Below are positions 1 to 11,361 of a stretch of DNA of 64,000 nucleotides, piece by piece. Made by a program: the position numbers and the translations under genes. This stretch comes from Laburnicola sp. R22_1 (Eukaryota; Ascomycota; Dothideomycetes; Pleosporales; Didymosphaeriaceae), in contig JACONQ010000009.1 of the NCBI GenBank assembly GCA_014281115.1, positions 1,612,001-1,676,000 of the forward strand, written 5' to 3'. Position 1 is the stretch's first letter, and each line of letters opens with the position of its first letter. Below the pieces are notes generated by a model. The model saw only the letters and a program-made list of their open reading frames with translations. It was not told the DNA's origin and searched no databases.

Positions 1-1294
1 GGGTCGGTAGGCCTACTCTTCTGTGTAGTGACATCGCGAGCAACACCTTGAAGCAGAAGATACTTGGCCCAGTTCAACCACTTCTTAGGAGAGGTCCTTG
101 GCAAATGGCGTACGGGTTCCAACCAACGCTCCTCGGGCTGGGGCTTCGCCGGGACCATGTGAGACGTCAAGTCACGTCGGGGGTTTGGGATCGAGAGACC
201 ACGGCCGGCGCGCTCCGAGGTGCCGTTGCTATCGGTATCCTTGTTGTCAACAGCAGTGGTTATAGCGTCGCCGTGGGTGTTGGCGCCATGTGTGGCGACT
301 GCGGTCGAGTGGTCGCTATCGTTGGCCTTGATCTGGTCTTTCTCGGGGTCCGTGACTGTGATGTCGTTGGATGCCTTTGCGTAGTAATCCGTGACGACGC
401 GATTCCCTTTGGCAGGGAAGTAGATAGGAGGATCATCGCGGTACAGGAGAGGCCCGAGCGGAATGTGCCAGGCACGTAAGCGAGCGTCGTTTTTGACGAG
501 GCGACGGTGGAAGTATGGGACAAAGAAGATGTAGGCAATAGCCAGGACACCGCCGGCGACACCCAGGATGATACCAACCACTTTGCCGGCACCCATGTCG
601 TCGATGGATTCTGCATTGGGCAACTCATCCAGGATGAAAAGAGCCAGAACGCCGGCTGTGAAGGCAAGGTACCAAGGGATCAGTCTCAGGCCCCACTTGA
701 GGGGATCCTTTCGCTCGAGAACGAGGTACTTGAGGGTCAGGAACAGCGCGGCAGCGAATCCAGCGGCAAGGAGCGGAGCGATGGCCCAGGAAGCTGCGAT
801 TTGACTGAGACTGCCCTCGGCCCAGCCCCATTTGAGAGGAGTCTGCGCAGCGAGTCCAGCACCTGCAAGAGCGCCCACGACCGTTTGGGTGGTACTATGG
901 CAACGATTAGAGAAACAGAAGAAGAAGGATACAAGACTGTTTGGACGCACCTCACGGGCATACCATTCAAGGTAGCGATGGTCAGGAAGGTGGCACTGCC
1001 GACCTCGGCGCAGCCCATGACCAACATGAAGGTCGGGGGCTTGTCTTGGAATTTGGACAAGCCAAAGATTCCGCTCTTGATGGTCGAGGTGACGCGGGAG
1101 CCCAGGGCCACGGCTCCCAGGAACTCGGTGAAGCACGAAAGGATGCCGGCCTGCCACATCTTCAGGGTGCGGGCGGCCACCGAAGTGGCGTACGAGTTGG
1201 CGACATCGTTGGCGCCGTTGGAGGCAGAGGAGAAGATGAAGGCGATGGTGGTGATGGCGAGGATCCAGCTGTACTTTCCGAGGGCCGGCGCCAT
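1..1294 (-). CDS. PHO89: PHO89-type Na+/phosphate symporter (partial, C-terminus beyond left edge)
   Basis: Plasma-membrane sodium-coupled inorganic phosphate permease of the PiT/PHO-4 family. Exon 1 runs from the ATG at 1294 to 951. A 56-nt intron (950-895, donor GTGCGT, acceptor TAG) follows, and exon 2 is open from 894 to base 1. The family signature NGANDVANSYATS lies at about residues 26-38 and is followed by membrane segments (IFSS.., GILSCFTEFLGAVALGS). The splice joins NGMPVS to TTQTVVGALAGAG, the second PiT signature. Further hydrophobic helices follow, then the long hydrophilic central loop rich in Asp, Thr and Pro that is normal for fungal members. About 413 codons are visible; the family is usually near 570-600 residues, so the C-terminal PiT repeat is outside the window. 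An in-frame codon upstream (1372) exists, but the start at 1294 puts the first helix at the expected distance. Confidence 0.93.
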
Positions 1295-1374
1295 GGTGGA
1301 GGTTCGGGAGAGGTGGTGCTGTGGAGAGGTGATGGCCAAAGCAAGCAGATGCACGGCAGCAGAGCTGTTCAAGG

Positions 1375-1530
1375 ATTATATACCCTGGAGCGATATCAAT
1401 CAGGTCGCCATGGCCGAGATGCGCTTGGCGGGCGAGAAAAGCGGGCGCTGTGGCCGTGGGGCAGGCTGGTGAGGGCGTGAGGCACACTTGGGCTGCTGCT
1501 TCCACTGACGGCCGGCTGTACCACCACGTG
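1375..1530 (-). promoter_or_regulatory. Putative PHO89 promoter: TATA-like box and CACGTG site
   Basis: Read on the minus strand, a TATATAA-like element lies at about 1375-1381, roughly 80 bp upstream of the permease ATG. A palindromic CACGTG E-box sits at 1525-1530, about 230 bp upstream. CACGTG is the core recognised by the bHLH phosphate regulators Pho4 (yeast) and NUC-1 (Neurospora), so its place before a phosphate permease fits phosphate-starvation control. The motif is seen; the function is inferred. Confidence 0.4.
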
Positions 1531-2770
1531 CGAGGGACGGCCGCTTCTTGCTGCGGCGCGTGGAGCCGTCGATTGGCTGGCGGGGCCCTGGTCGCGCCAT
1601 GGTGTTGTGTCTGGTACGGACCTCGCCGACTCGGGGGTCGACGTTCGCGCTGGGGGAGGGGAGCAGACGTGTTGGAGCAGGTCGACGAACGAGATGGCGA
1701 GGATGAGGAACGTGGCCGCTATGTTGATGCTGTGCTCCCACACGCCCTTCCCGATCCGACGGCACTAAGCGCGGGATGCCCAGCCGCATCTCTTGGCGGC
1801 GCGCTTGGCGGACGGCCCTCTGCGCCTTCCTTTTTCTTTATTTTCTGGGCTGCTCCTGCCTCTGCTCCATGCGAGTCGTCCTGCGCGCCAATGAGCTCCC
1901 CGCGGCCGTGCTCGTGCAGCCTGCCCTGCATGCCCGCCTGCATCTCGCCATCCTCGCCATCCACTCCTTGTAGCGATTTGCTATCCTCTACTTGATTCCC
2001 CCCAGCACAACTTTCCTCGCCTTCTTAAATATATAATCTACACATATTAGCTATACTCTCCTGCTTAAAGTAGCACTTACACAAAGGGTTATAGATGTTG
2101 CCCATTTAAAGTAAAGGGCTCGCACTGCAAGCTAGAAATCTTCATCTATCCTAATCTCCAAAGTTTCGTTATCCCAAAGGGGGGAGACACCATGGGAGCC
2201 TTCTTTACGTCTGTCGTAACGCGTAGTGCGGCGGTGTTGATAGCCTTTTGCATCTCGAATCTATTAGGAGCCCATTCGTGGCATTCGCTGATCCTTAGGG
2301 GAACCCCTGTCCCATGTGGCGTCGTGTTTTTGGCCAAGATGTTACAAATTCACTGCCATAGCACTCAATTAACAAAGCACCGCCGGCTCAGGCAAGTCAT
2401 AGTGGGAAGAAGCCAATCTTTAGCTTCAAGTAGATTACTTTGAATAAAGAATCAATGCCTGGTCCGACCGTCTGTCTGGCTTCATTTATTCATTATCCTT
2501 CAGAGCTAATACACACGCCTCCAGTGCCTAAAATACAACTCACGACTCGTGGATATTGCGGCCCCTTCTCTGGTGGCCGACCCTCGCAACAGGCATTGAA
2601 TAAGAAACACACCATGTGCAGGCTAAGGACAGGGGTTGAAGAGAAATTTCAAAGAAGCACTTTTGAACAAACGTTCGGGTATCATGAAATCGGTTGAGAG
2701 AGTAAAACATCAGGAACAAGGCACCATCTAGGGGAAGAGCTAGAGGAGGGTGAAAGAGCAAAGATGAACT
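1531..2770. other. Intergenic region without a supported gene
   Basis: About 1.2 kb between the divergent side of PHO89 and the 3' end of the bZIP gene. A short AT-rich pocket occupies about 2025-2130. Open frames here (for example 1719-1964 minus and 2440-2697 plus) are short, of biased composition, and show no domain or splice logic. Nothing else is recognised. Confidence 0.5.
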
Positions 2771-3775
2771 TTAGACGGCCTGGCTTTCGTTTTCCTCATC
2801 AATGTCCTCGAGAAACCCGAGTCCATAATCGTCGTTGCCTGCCGGTGAGCCTGCGGATGCGCGACTGGGTATCGAATCGGTGCTTGATCGACGCATCTTG
2901 TCGGAATCCAGCGACGACGAGCTAACGACAGGATGTGGTGTCGGTCGTAGTTTGGGAGGCCCGCCAGCGGTCGTCAGTGCACCCATACCTAGAAGGTCGC
3001 CTGCACACCGCGCGAGATATTCGTCGACGGCCCAGAAGCCGCAACCAGCATGTCGCAACACTTCGTTCTTCAACTCCAGCACTTCCTCACGAAGCAGGGC
3101 CACGTTCTCCTTGAGGGCTTTGTTCTTGGACGAGTACTCTCGTGCGCGAGCCTCTAGGCCGCCGATGTACTCCTTCTTGCGCTGTCGACACTTGTGGGCG
3201 GCGACGCGGTTCTTCTCGAGGTGGGACTGGCGCGACGACGATACCTGAAATGGAAAGCCATCGGCGGTGTAGTGCTCTACTAGCTGCGGGGTTGACTTGG
3301 GCCTCCCGCGTTTTCGCTTCGGTGGTTGGGCGTCTTGCTGGGGCGGCTGCACGGGAGAGGGGTCCTTGGTTTGTACCGTCGAAGGCTGTCGTGAAGTGCG
3401 ACGCCGCTTGGGCAGGGGTTCCTGGGCGTCCTGGTGGGGTTGGTAGGCTTGCGATGGCTGCACCTGGTGATCGGGAAAAAGGGCCTCGTTCTGGAGCTGC
3501 TCGAGAGGAATGGAGTTGGCTCGGCGCGAATCACGGGGTAGTTCTGCGGGGGAGAGCTCTTCGGGTGGCGTGACTTGACCAAAGCGCTCGACGGAGCCAG
3601 TAAGCAGGGAAGGCGACATGACAAAGGCTGATTGGGAAGAAGGCGCATTGCTAAAGGCGGGCCACTTGTCCAGAGCCGAAGAGGAGCGCAGGCCGCCGTC
3701 GCTGAGGGCGAGGTAGGCGTCGTGGGCCCAGGCGGGCTCGCTGAAGGCTTGGTGGGTGTCGATTCCAACGTCCAT
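2771..3775 (-). CDS. bZIP transcription factor with AT-hook, ATF/CREB-like
   Basis: Single-exon 334-residue nuclear DNA-binding protein. The basic region around residues 182-201 carries the bZIP signature N189-x2-A-A-x2-C196-R197 within LEKNRVAAHKCRQRKK, followed by heptad leucines in the zipper (about 205-240, ending EVLELKNEVL). This NxxAAxxCRxRKK spacing is that of ATF/CREB-type fungal bZIPs (Atf1/AtfA, AtfB). Just upstream is an AT-hook-like KRKRGRPKS (about 153-161) and a second basic patch LPKRRRTSR (121-129). The remainder is Pro/Gln/Ser rich, typical of activation regions. The ATG at 3775 is the only sensible start, and no intron is needed. By family such factors act in stress and secondary-metabolism control; the targets here are unknown. 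The C-terminus is acidic (EDIDEENE). Confidence 0.9.
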   Translation of the reverse strand: MDVGIDTHQAFSEPAWAHDAYLALSDGGLRSSSALDKWPAFSNAPSSQSAFVMSPSLLTGSVERFGQVTPPEELSPAELPRDSRRANSIPLEQLQNEALFPDHQVQPSQAYQPHQDAQEPLPKRRRTSRQPSTVQTKDPSPVQPPQQDAQPPKRKRGRPKSTPQLVEHYTADGFPFQVSSSRQSHLEKNRVAAHKCRQRKKEYIGGLEARAREYSSKNKALKENVALLREEVLELKNEVLRHAGCGFWAVDEYLARCAGDLLGMGALTTAGGPPKLRPTPHPVVSSSSLDSDKMRRSSTDSIPSRASAGSPAGNDDYGLGFLEDIDEENESQAV

Positions 3776-4237
3776 TGCGGCGGTGGTGGCGGTACGCTGG
3801 GAGGGAGGGAGTGAGGACGGAGCGACGCAATGGATGGATCAATGGAGGTGTGGGAGGGCTGGTGGCTGGTTATATAAGGGCACTGGAGGAAAGTCCCGGC
3901 GGCCAAGGTATGCACGGCAGGAATGAGGCAGAAAAGCGGGCGCGAGGGGTGCGAGGGGGAGGACAAAGGATAAAAGGCAGCGGCCGGCTGGGAACGTCGG
4001 AATCGGCGGACCATGGGCATGGCAAAGTTGAGAATGGCATCTGCGCGGACGCATGCGATCGGCCGATCGGGCGATGACGAGCCATACAGAGCGGGGCGGC
4101 GCCATGATGGCAAAGTCGAAAACCGGCTTTGGAGGCATGCCATTTCGGCGCACGAATCCTGGTGGTGGGGGATGGAACCACATCACGTAATCTCCCCGGC
4201 TAGTGCCCGCGCCCCTCCACCACCAGTTACGAAGGCA
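3776..4237. other. Intergenic: upstream region of the bZIP gene
   Basis: 462 bp between the bZIP start and the 3' end of the next minus-strand gene. GC-rich, with several overlapping open frames on both strands that look like compositional noise. It must hold the bZIP promoter; no specific site can be defended. Confidence 0.4.
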
Positions 4238-5065
4238 TTACCCCAGAATGGGCCACACTTTCGTCCTCGACCGCCAGAGCCACTGCTCTACCAGCCCAAG
4301 TGCATACAGATCGACCTCAAACGTCGCCAACCTTCCAAAGTCAACATCCTTGTGGCGCCACTCCTCGCTGATCAGCTTCTGCACAATCTTCTCGGCAAGC
4401 TTCAAACTCGCATCGAAATCGCCAATCACCACCTCCTCAATCATCCGCCCTGTCTTTTCCCCTTCCAAGCATGTCGTGGCCGGGCTAAGCATCAGAAAGA
4501 TGTTTGGAGGGCGCAAGTCACAGTGCACCATGCCCAAACCGTGCAAATGCGCCAACCCGGCCCTGATACCGGACATGACGGCTAGAATCTGCGAGTCCTC
4601 GACGAGCAGATTCTGCCCGACAAAGGTGTGCAGGTCCATCGTATAGCGCTTGTACACAAGGCTCGTCACTCGTTGTGATTTTGGATGTACCATCGCGCCG
4701 AGATACTTGCATAGATTCGGATGCTCGTGTGCCGCCAGCATTTCCACCACGAGCAGTTCACGTACTAGTAGCTGGCCATACCTACGTGGATTGTTCAGAA
4801 AGTCCGAGCCCGTGAGGAGAGCTTGCTTCTTCTCGAACATCGTCTCTCCCAAGCCCTCATCGTATTGCGTAATCGTGCTGATATTGAGAAGAGGGAAGAA
4901 GTGGGCGGCGTTGAGTGGTCTGCGTGGGAGGCGGGCGAGCTCCGAGGGGGGTGTTTGCGATAGTTGCTCGGGTGAGCGCATCTGTGTGCCCCAGTATACG
5001 TCTCCATTCGAGTCTTGGATTATGTACCGTGTCGTGCTCTGCTCGTGTTTTCGGGTCAGATACAT
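4238..5065 (-). CDS. Divergent protein-kinase-like protein
   Basis: Single-exon 275-residue protein with recognisable kinase subdomains but an abbreviated fold. Seen: an alpha-C-like stretch ELLVVEMLAAHEHPNLCKYLG (about 103-123), the catalytic loop HCDLRPPN (181-188, matching HxDLxxxN with the catalytic Asp), and a metal-binding motif GDFD (215-218) in place of DFG. A VDLYALGLV segment (251-259) resembles subdomain IX. A convincing glycine-rich loop is missing and the C-lobe stops soon after subdomain IX, so it is shorter than a normal catalytic domain of about 260 residues plus extensions. Catalytic Asp, Asn and metal Asp are kept, so activity is possible, but ATP binding would be atypical. 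Similar small orphan kinases are common in filamentous ascomycetes; the substrate is unknown. A missed upstream exon cannot be excluded. Confidence 0.7.
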   Translation of the reverse strand: MYLTRKHEQSTTRYIIQDSNGDVYWGTQMRSPEQLSQTPPSELARLPRRPLNAAHFFPLLNISTITQYDEGLGETMFEKKQALLTGSDFLNNPRRYGQLLVRELLVVEMLAAHEHPNLCKYLGAMVHPKSQRVTSLVYKRYTMDLHTFVGQNLLVEDSQILAVMSGIRAGLAHLHGLGMVHCDLRPPNIFLMLSPATTCLEGEKTGRMIEEVVIGDFDASLKLAEKIVQKLISEEWRHKDVDFGRLATFEVDLYALGLVEQWLWRSRTKVWPILG

Positions 5066-6088
5066 CGCGAACGTCTCTGTGGCAGTTTTGCGGCTGGCCG
5101 TAGCGTGCGGCTGGCCGTAGCGGGCGGCATGGGCGGGTGCACGACGCGCTGCATGCGAGGTGGTCGCTTTTAGGGTTGACAGCCTAGAGTAGGGGCACGC
5201 GTTGAAGTTATAGGCCAGGTATTAGGCGTGTGAATGCTGTGCATGCACAAGCCATGATCAAGCCATTCCTGGAAGACTACTCTGTGAATACTGAGCGGCA
5301 GTGAATCATACAAGTTTTGGTGAAAGGCTGTGGATATCGTGCGAGCCAAGGGGAAGCACTGGCATTGCCTCGGTGTAGTTGTTTAACTGCATCGCAGTCA
5401 CTGAATACTTGCTTTAACATCAACTCGCACCATTGTCACCGTCTTTGCCTGTCTTTGTCGTTCGCTGGTATATGCATATCGGCAGTCTAAACTGGGGAAG
5501 AGCCCGTGAGGCAGCCATGGTCGAAAAGGAACGTAACAAGCGTCTGAGCACGCGAGTCTCTACCTCATATCAGAGTGCCTCATGGTCCGCCGACTCCGAT
5601 ATAAGAAGCCCTACATAAACATCATCACAGCATACGAATGGAGATGCGTTATCTATTAGATGGGAATTGAATGACTTGAAGAATGACATGTATAAAAAAG
5701 AAAACAGATCCCTGATGAGGGAGTAGTGGTATCCTTGTCTAATATACAGAACGCCAACAGGAGAGCATTATAATGGCGGCATCCACCTACGCATTGCATC
5801 TGCGCCATAAATGAGACTGCTCCAGAGTGGACAGACCAAGATGAGATAGCCCAGGGAAACGACGCCTGCCATGATGCTCCAAATTACCCATCATCCCACT
5901 TTTTCCAGGAACCGTGAACGCCGCGCCGCCCGGGGTTATGGAAGATGTAGAGATGTCGGGCGTATACATACAGGAAGTGAAGTATGGACAGACAGATATG
6001 TGAGCAGAAAAAAAAACAATAGCAGCGGTATGATAACACTGCGTAATGACTGATGGTGACGGGTACCTTCTCATTCAATGCTTAGGTA
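5066..6088. other. Intergenic region
   Basis: About 1.0 kb between the kinase-like gene start and the stop of cdc14, both on the minus strand. It holds a short direct repeat (GCGGCTGGCCGTAGCG-like, about 5089-5125) and otherwise unique sequence. Open frames at 5787-6078 have no support. It would contain the kinase promoter and the cdc14 3' UTR. Confidence 0.4.
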
Positions 6089-7090
6089 TTAGCACGCCAC
6101 GCTCGTGAATGGGGCGCTCTCTTGCAAATCTTGCACTAGAGCATCCACGTTGTTAAGATATCTGGCCAGCATGTGCTGCTTCTCATCCTGTGTACGCATG
6201 TTCTTCTTGGTCACGTTGCCACCGTCGTCGCCGCTGACGGTACTGCTCCGTCTCTCAAAAGCGCTGACTAGTTTGCTCGGACTTCGCTGTAGTGCGGTAT
6301 TGGGTGCGCTTGCGGACGGCACCGGGGCTTCGGGCATGAGGTAGAAATACAAAAATTCCAGCAGCTTGACCTTGACCGATTGCGTCGTTTCCTCGTCCTT
6401 GAACAAGCTCGTTACCGTGAGCAGGCCGTCCATGTGCTCGAATGTCCGCGTATTCTGCGGGGTAGCCAGAAGCGCCGTGACGAGGACGAGGAGGGCTGCA
6501 GACTGGATGGCCGGGCAGTTGAAGGGGTCGAGGAGGTCTAGCAGCAGGTTCATGTAGATTTCGCGTCCGAAGATGGTGCGCGAGGGAGGGTGCAGGAGGA
6601 GGAGACCTTGGAGGTTCGAGAGCGACGACAGGATCAGGAGGTCGTTCTGGCCGTCTACGCGCAAGCTGTTAGCCGTGCCCGCCGTGGGTCGGTGGAGAGG
6701 AGTACCCTTACTGCTCGTCATACCCAACAGCCGCTCGAGGCAGTCTGCTACTCGCGTCGCCACTACGGTTGTCTGTCAGCCGCAGTTGTGCAGTGTATGC
6801 CTGTGGGCGCCATGCTCACCATTCCACTCGAAGCCCTCCTGCAGCCGGAAGAACTCCCGGAACGCGGCATCTTCGGCCAGCTGGCCCAGCTTCTTCGGCG
6901 TCGCCTGCTGCTGCTCGCCCAGGCTGATGGCCGACTGGTTCCGCCGGTGGCCGGGCTTGGATGGTGTCGGCTTCCCGCTCGACAGGCAGATCTGGGCGAG
7001 CATGCCCTCGATCTGCCGCAGGCCCTTCCGGATCTTCTGCGCATCCTTGGACGCGATGTTGTCGAAGGCGAGGGAGAGCAGCGCCTCCAT
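6089..7090 (-). CDS. cdc14: Septation initiation network component Cdc14 (SIN, non-phosphatase)
   Basis: Fungal protein that in fission yeast binds the PAK-like kinase Sid1 at the spindle pole body and promotes septum formation; not the Cdc14 phosphatase. Three exons: 7090-6820, 6762-6712 and 6654-6089, separated by 57-nt introns (6819-6763 and 6711-6655). The second intron shows a GCTAACA branch site. Splicing gives 295 residues. Visible family blocks are the N-terminal MEALLSLAFDNIASKDAQK, the FREFFRLQEGFEWNVATR junction across intron 1, GQNDLLILSSLSNLQGLLLL after intron 2, and LPLHPPSR/IFGREIYMNLLLDLL-type helices. The ATG at 7090 begins the conserved core directly. It is divergently paired with SMC3 across 522 bp, so two cell-division genes may share a promoter. 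The C-terminus carries a Ser-rich linker before a conserved helix (KQHMLARYLNNVDALVQDL). Confidence 0.9.
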
Positions 7091-7612
7091 CTCGGGCCAG
7101 CGGCGGCGGACGTCGGGTGGCGGTAGAGAGCGTGCGGTGGTGGATGGAGGTGGACGAGGGGGCGGGTGAGAGGGCGGCGAGATAGGACCAGAGAGCCTGA
7201 ATGAGCGAGCGAGGAGGTGCATGCAGCTAGCCGTCAACTAACCTGGGAGGGCACAACTGCGGAGAGGGCGTGGAATTTGGAGCTGCTGTGTGTGTGTGGG
7301 TCGAGCCTTCCGAGGCTGTACAAGCGGGCCGGGGAGCTTTCGTAAACACGAAACACTACACTGCACCGTTGCCAGGCCGACGCGCACGGGCCAGGGCAGA
7401 GGCATCACGTGCCTGCCTTCGTCAATCGCGGGGCGCGGTTTTTCCGGGCAAGCGCGGGCGCGTCGCGTCGTCGGCCTCACGCCGCCTATGCTCGCACGTC
7501 TCCAACGCTGCCACGACCATGTCCTGACGCACCCACGGCCGCTACACCACGCACACGCACACGCGCCGCGACACGGATTGAACACACCCACTACCCCCGC
7601 GCGGCCGCCGCC
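7091..7612. promoter_or_regulatory. Bidirectional promoter region cdc14 / SMC3
   Basis: 522 bp separate the two divergent ATGs. It is GC-rich with CGCG-containing stretches (about 7380-7500) and a CACA/CACG-rich tract just before the SMC3 ATG. Overlapping open frames on both strands across this region arise from high GC. The shared-promoter role is inferred from geometry. Confidence 0.45.
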
Positions 7613-10600
7613 ATGGGCCACATCAAGCAGATCACGATACAGGGCTTCAAGACGTACAAGAACCAGGTCAAGACAGAGCCCTTCTCGCCCAAGAGCAACG
7701 TCATTGTCGGCCGCAATGGCGCGGGCAAGACCAACTTCTTCTCCGCCGTGCGCTTCGTGCTCGGCGACGAGTACGAGAACATGAGTCGCGAGGAGCGCCA
7801 GGCGCTGCTGCACGTGCGTCCCACTCTCACCAAGATGCACCTCCACCGGCCGCTGCTAACGGGCACAGGAAGGATCCGGTTCCGCCGTCATGTCGGCCTT
7901 CGTCGAGGTCGTCTTCGACAACAGCGACGGCCGCTTTCACAATAGCGGAAAGCCCGAGTTCACCCTGCGCCGCACCATTGGCGCAAAGAAAGACGAGTTC
8001 TCAATGGATCGCAAGAACGCGACTCGCCGCGAGGTTAACGAGATGCTCGAGGCGGCCGGTTTGTCGCGCTCGAATCCCTTCTATATCGTGCCCCAGGGCC
8101 GCGTGGCTACCCTCACCAACATGAAGGACGAGGAGCGCCTCAATATGCTCAAGGAGATTTCCGGCTCGAGCGTGTACGAAAAACGTCGCGCAGACAGTCT
8201 AAAGTTGATGAGCGACACGGATAAGTCATGCGAGCGCATCGACGATCTTGTCAACGATATCAATACGCGCCTGGAGGAGCTCGAAGGCGAGAAGAAGGAG
8301 CTCGAGGCCTGGAACAAGAACGACCGCGAGCGTCGTGCCCTCATGCACACGATAAACACGCGCGACGAAGAGCGTCTGGAGCTGGAGATCAGCAAGTTAG
8401 AAGCCCGGAGACACACTGGTGCTGAAAGTGTCGACACGCAGAACGCGACATTTGTCCACAACGAACAGGAGATACAGCGCATCACGTCCGAAGTCGAGCA
8501 GCTGAAGGGCGAGGTGGAGCTGCTGACAGCGGAGCGCGCTCAAACCGAGTTTGATCGAAGGAAAGCTGCGCGTCAGAAGGCCGCCGTCGAGCTTGAGCTC
8601 AACGAACTCACCGACGGCCAGTCCGCCGCCAAGCAAACCCAAAAACGGCGCGAAAAAGAGCTTGTACAGGTCCGGCAACAGATCACAGCCCGCGAGGATG
8701 AGCTCTCCATGCTGCTACCAGATTTTACAGCCAAGAAGGACGACGAGGACACCGTCAGCGCCCAGCTTGCTGAGGCAAACGAACAACAAAAACGCCTGTT
8801 TGACAAGCAGGGTCGAGGTGCGCAATATACCAATAAACGGCAACGGGACGATGCTTTGCGGCGAGAGATCGAGGACATCACAATGCAGCTGGCGACGAGG
8901 AAGTCTGTGCAGATGCAAACGGAGGACGACATCAATAACCTTCGAGAAGATATCGTGACTCTCGAGAAGAACATTGCCGAACTGGTCGCCAACCTAGCCT
9001 ACGAGGGTGACAACACAATAGGTCATGGTGAGACGGTCGAAAAGACCAAAGCTGCCCAGCAAGCCCTCATGGACCAACAGTCAAATTTGCGCCGAGAGGA
9101 GCATAGATTGGGAATGCAGCTCGATCATGTAAAGAGGCAACTGCAGACTGCAGAGCAAAACCTGTCTCATCTTTTAGACCATGCAACTAGCCGAGGTTTG
9201 GGAACCCTGCGCCGTCTGAAAGAGAAGCATAAGCTCGACGGAATTTACGGTACCGTGGCAGATTTAATCGAGGTCCCCGAAGCCTACAAGATCGCAACGG
9301 AAGTAGCTGCATCCGCGTCACTATTCCATGTAGTATGCGATAGTGACAACACCGCAGCGAAAGTGATTGAGCTCCTCAACAAAGAAAAGGGTGGTCGTCT
9401 CACTTTCATGGCGCTCAACCGCGTCAACCCGCGGACTACTCATATCCCACAGACGGCAGACGCACAGCCTCTGCTTCCAAAGCTGCGATACGATGCAGAT
9501 TTTGAGAAGGCCATCAAACACGTCTTCGGCAGAGTTGTTGTCTGCCCTGAACTGAGCATCTGCCAGAGCCTTGTGAGAACACACGAAGGAGTCCTTGCTC
9601 TCACGCCCGATGGAGACCGAGCTCATAAGAAAGGAGGCTATCATGGTGGATACTTCGATCCCAGCAAGTCTAAAATAGACGCATACCGTAAGGTTGCTAG
9701 TCTTAGAGAGCAAGTCGAAGACCTAGAGTCACGCAGAGCAGAGATAGTTACAGACGTAGAGAATCTCAGGCAGCAACTCACCGCCGCACACAGCGAGGTC
9801 CGCAAGGCTGAACATCAGAAGAATCACGTGGAAGACAGCTATATTCCAATGAGACGGCAGCTGCGCGAACAAGAGACAGAGCTGCAGGGGAAAAGAGATC
9901 TGCTCGAGCAGAACGTACGGGCGGCCAAGGATATTGCATCGCGGATCAACATTCTCAGTAGCCAGCAAAGCGACCTAGAGGCGGAGATTGCTTCGGACTT
10001 CAAGAAGGCGTTGACGAAAGAAGACGAGCAGTTACTGCAGTCCCTCGGGCCCACCATACGAGATCTTAATCGACAACTTTCCGAACTCACAGAGCAGCGA
10101 TCTGAACTGGAAAGTAGGAAAGCGGAGATTGAGGTCGAGCTTCGTGAGAGCCTCCGCCCAAAATTTAACCAACTGGTTGCTCAACAGAATGGCACGAGCA
10201 GTGGTGGAAACCAGCCGACGCGGCTGAAAGAGGTTCAACGGCAGTTAGATACTGCTAACAAGACGGTCGCAGATCTGGACCAGCACATATATGATCTTGA
10301 AACTCAGCGCGACGAAGTGAATGCTCAGCTCACACAATTAGAAGCATCGAAATCCGAGAAAGAAAATACAAATCGCGAGATTGCTAAGAATTTGGAGAAA
10401 TACCACACAACCATGGAAAAGAGCATGCAAAAGCGCGCCGCGTTGCGAGACGAGTTGGCTGTTGTGCAGCGAGATATCCGTGACCTGGGTACGCTTCCAG
10501 AAGAGACATACCGCAAGTTCGCCAAATGGCGCGAAGATAAAGTGAGTTTCTCAAATCAACAACGCCATCAATCAACTAACCGTTGTATAGCTCGCCACTG

Positions 10601-11361
10601 AACTCGAAAAGGTCAATAAAGCGCTGAAAAAGTACTCGCACGTCAACAAGAAAGCGTTCCAACAATACGAAGACTTCACCAAGCGGCGTGAGCAACTCAT
10701 CCACCGCCGTAGCGAACTCAACACATCACACGAATCCATTGAGAACCTTATCGAAGCGCTTGACCAGCGCAAGGATGAGGCAATTGCGCGTACATTCAAG
10801 CAAGTCTCTAAATACTTCTCAGAAGTCTTCGTACAGCTTGTGCCTGCGGGTAAGGGCCGCCTCATCATCCAGCGCCGCTCCGACCGCGAAGCTCGCCGCG
10901 GCGATGTCGAAAATGAAGAAGAGGACGACGCGCCTACCAGAAATGGTGCCAGCGTGGAGAATTACACCGGCGTCGGCATAGCCGTATCCTTCAACTCCAA
11001 GCACGACGAGCAACAACGCATCCAGCAGCTTTCTGGTGGCCAAAAAGCGCTATGCGCGCTCGCCCTCGTATTCGCGATCCAACAGTGCGACCCAGCACCT
11101 TTCTATCTCTTTGACGAAATCGATGCCAACCTAGACGCGCAGTACCGTACTGCAGTCGCCGAGATGTTGCGCAAGCTGAGTGGTAAGGGTGGCGAGAGCG
11201 GCGAGGGAGGAGGCCAGTTCATCTGCACAACCTTTAGGCCCGAGATGGTGCATGTAGCGGATAAGTGCTATGCTGTTAGCTTTGTGAATGCGTCTAGTCG
11301 AATTGATGTGTTTGATCGGGAGGGGGCGTTGAACTTCGTGGAGACGAGTCAGAAGGTGTAG
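7613..11361 (+). CDS. SMC3: Cohesin subunit SMC3
   Basis: Structural maintenance of chromosomes ATPase; with SMC1, the kleisin and SCC3 it forms cohesin, holding sister chromatids together. Three exons: 7613-7813, 7869-10541 and 10591-11361. The introns are 55 nt (GCTAAC branch site) and 49 nt (ACTAAC branch). The spliced product is 1,214 residues, matching the usual length of about 1,200. N-terminal Walker A is VGRNGAGKTNFF (about 32-43). Two long coiled coils flank a hinge that includes DGIYGTVADLIEVPEAYKIA. At the C-terminus the ABC signature LSGGQKALCALALVFA precedes Walker B FYLFDEIDANLD. Every catalytic block is intact, so this is a functional essential gene and a clean syntenic anchor. 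The ATG at 7613 starts the family sequence (MGHIKQITIQGFKTYK). The arm near the C-terminal head contains an acidic insert (DVENEEEDD), as in other fungal SMC3 proteins. Confidence 0.98.

Noticed and set aside
507..1472. 321-codon plus-strand ORF opposite PHO89
   Set aside because: It lies entirely antisense to a well-supported permease (and its promoter), has no domain, and its openness follows from GC-rich codon bias on the other strand.
7238..7846. 202-codon minus ORF over the SMC3 start
   Set aside because: Antisense to SMC3 exon 1 and its promoter; no domain.
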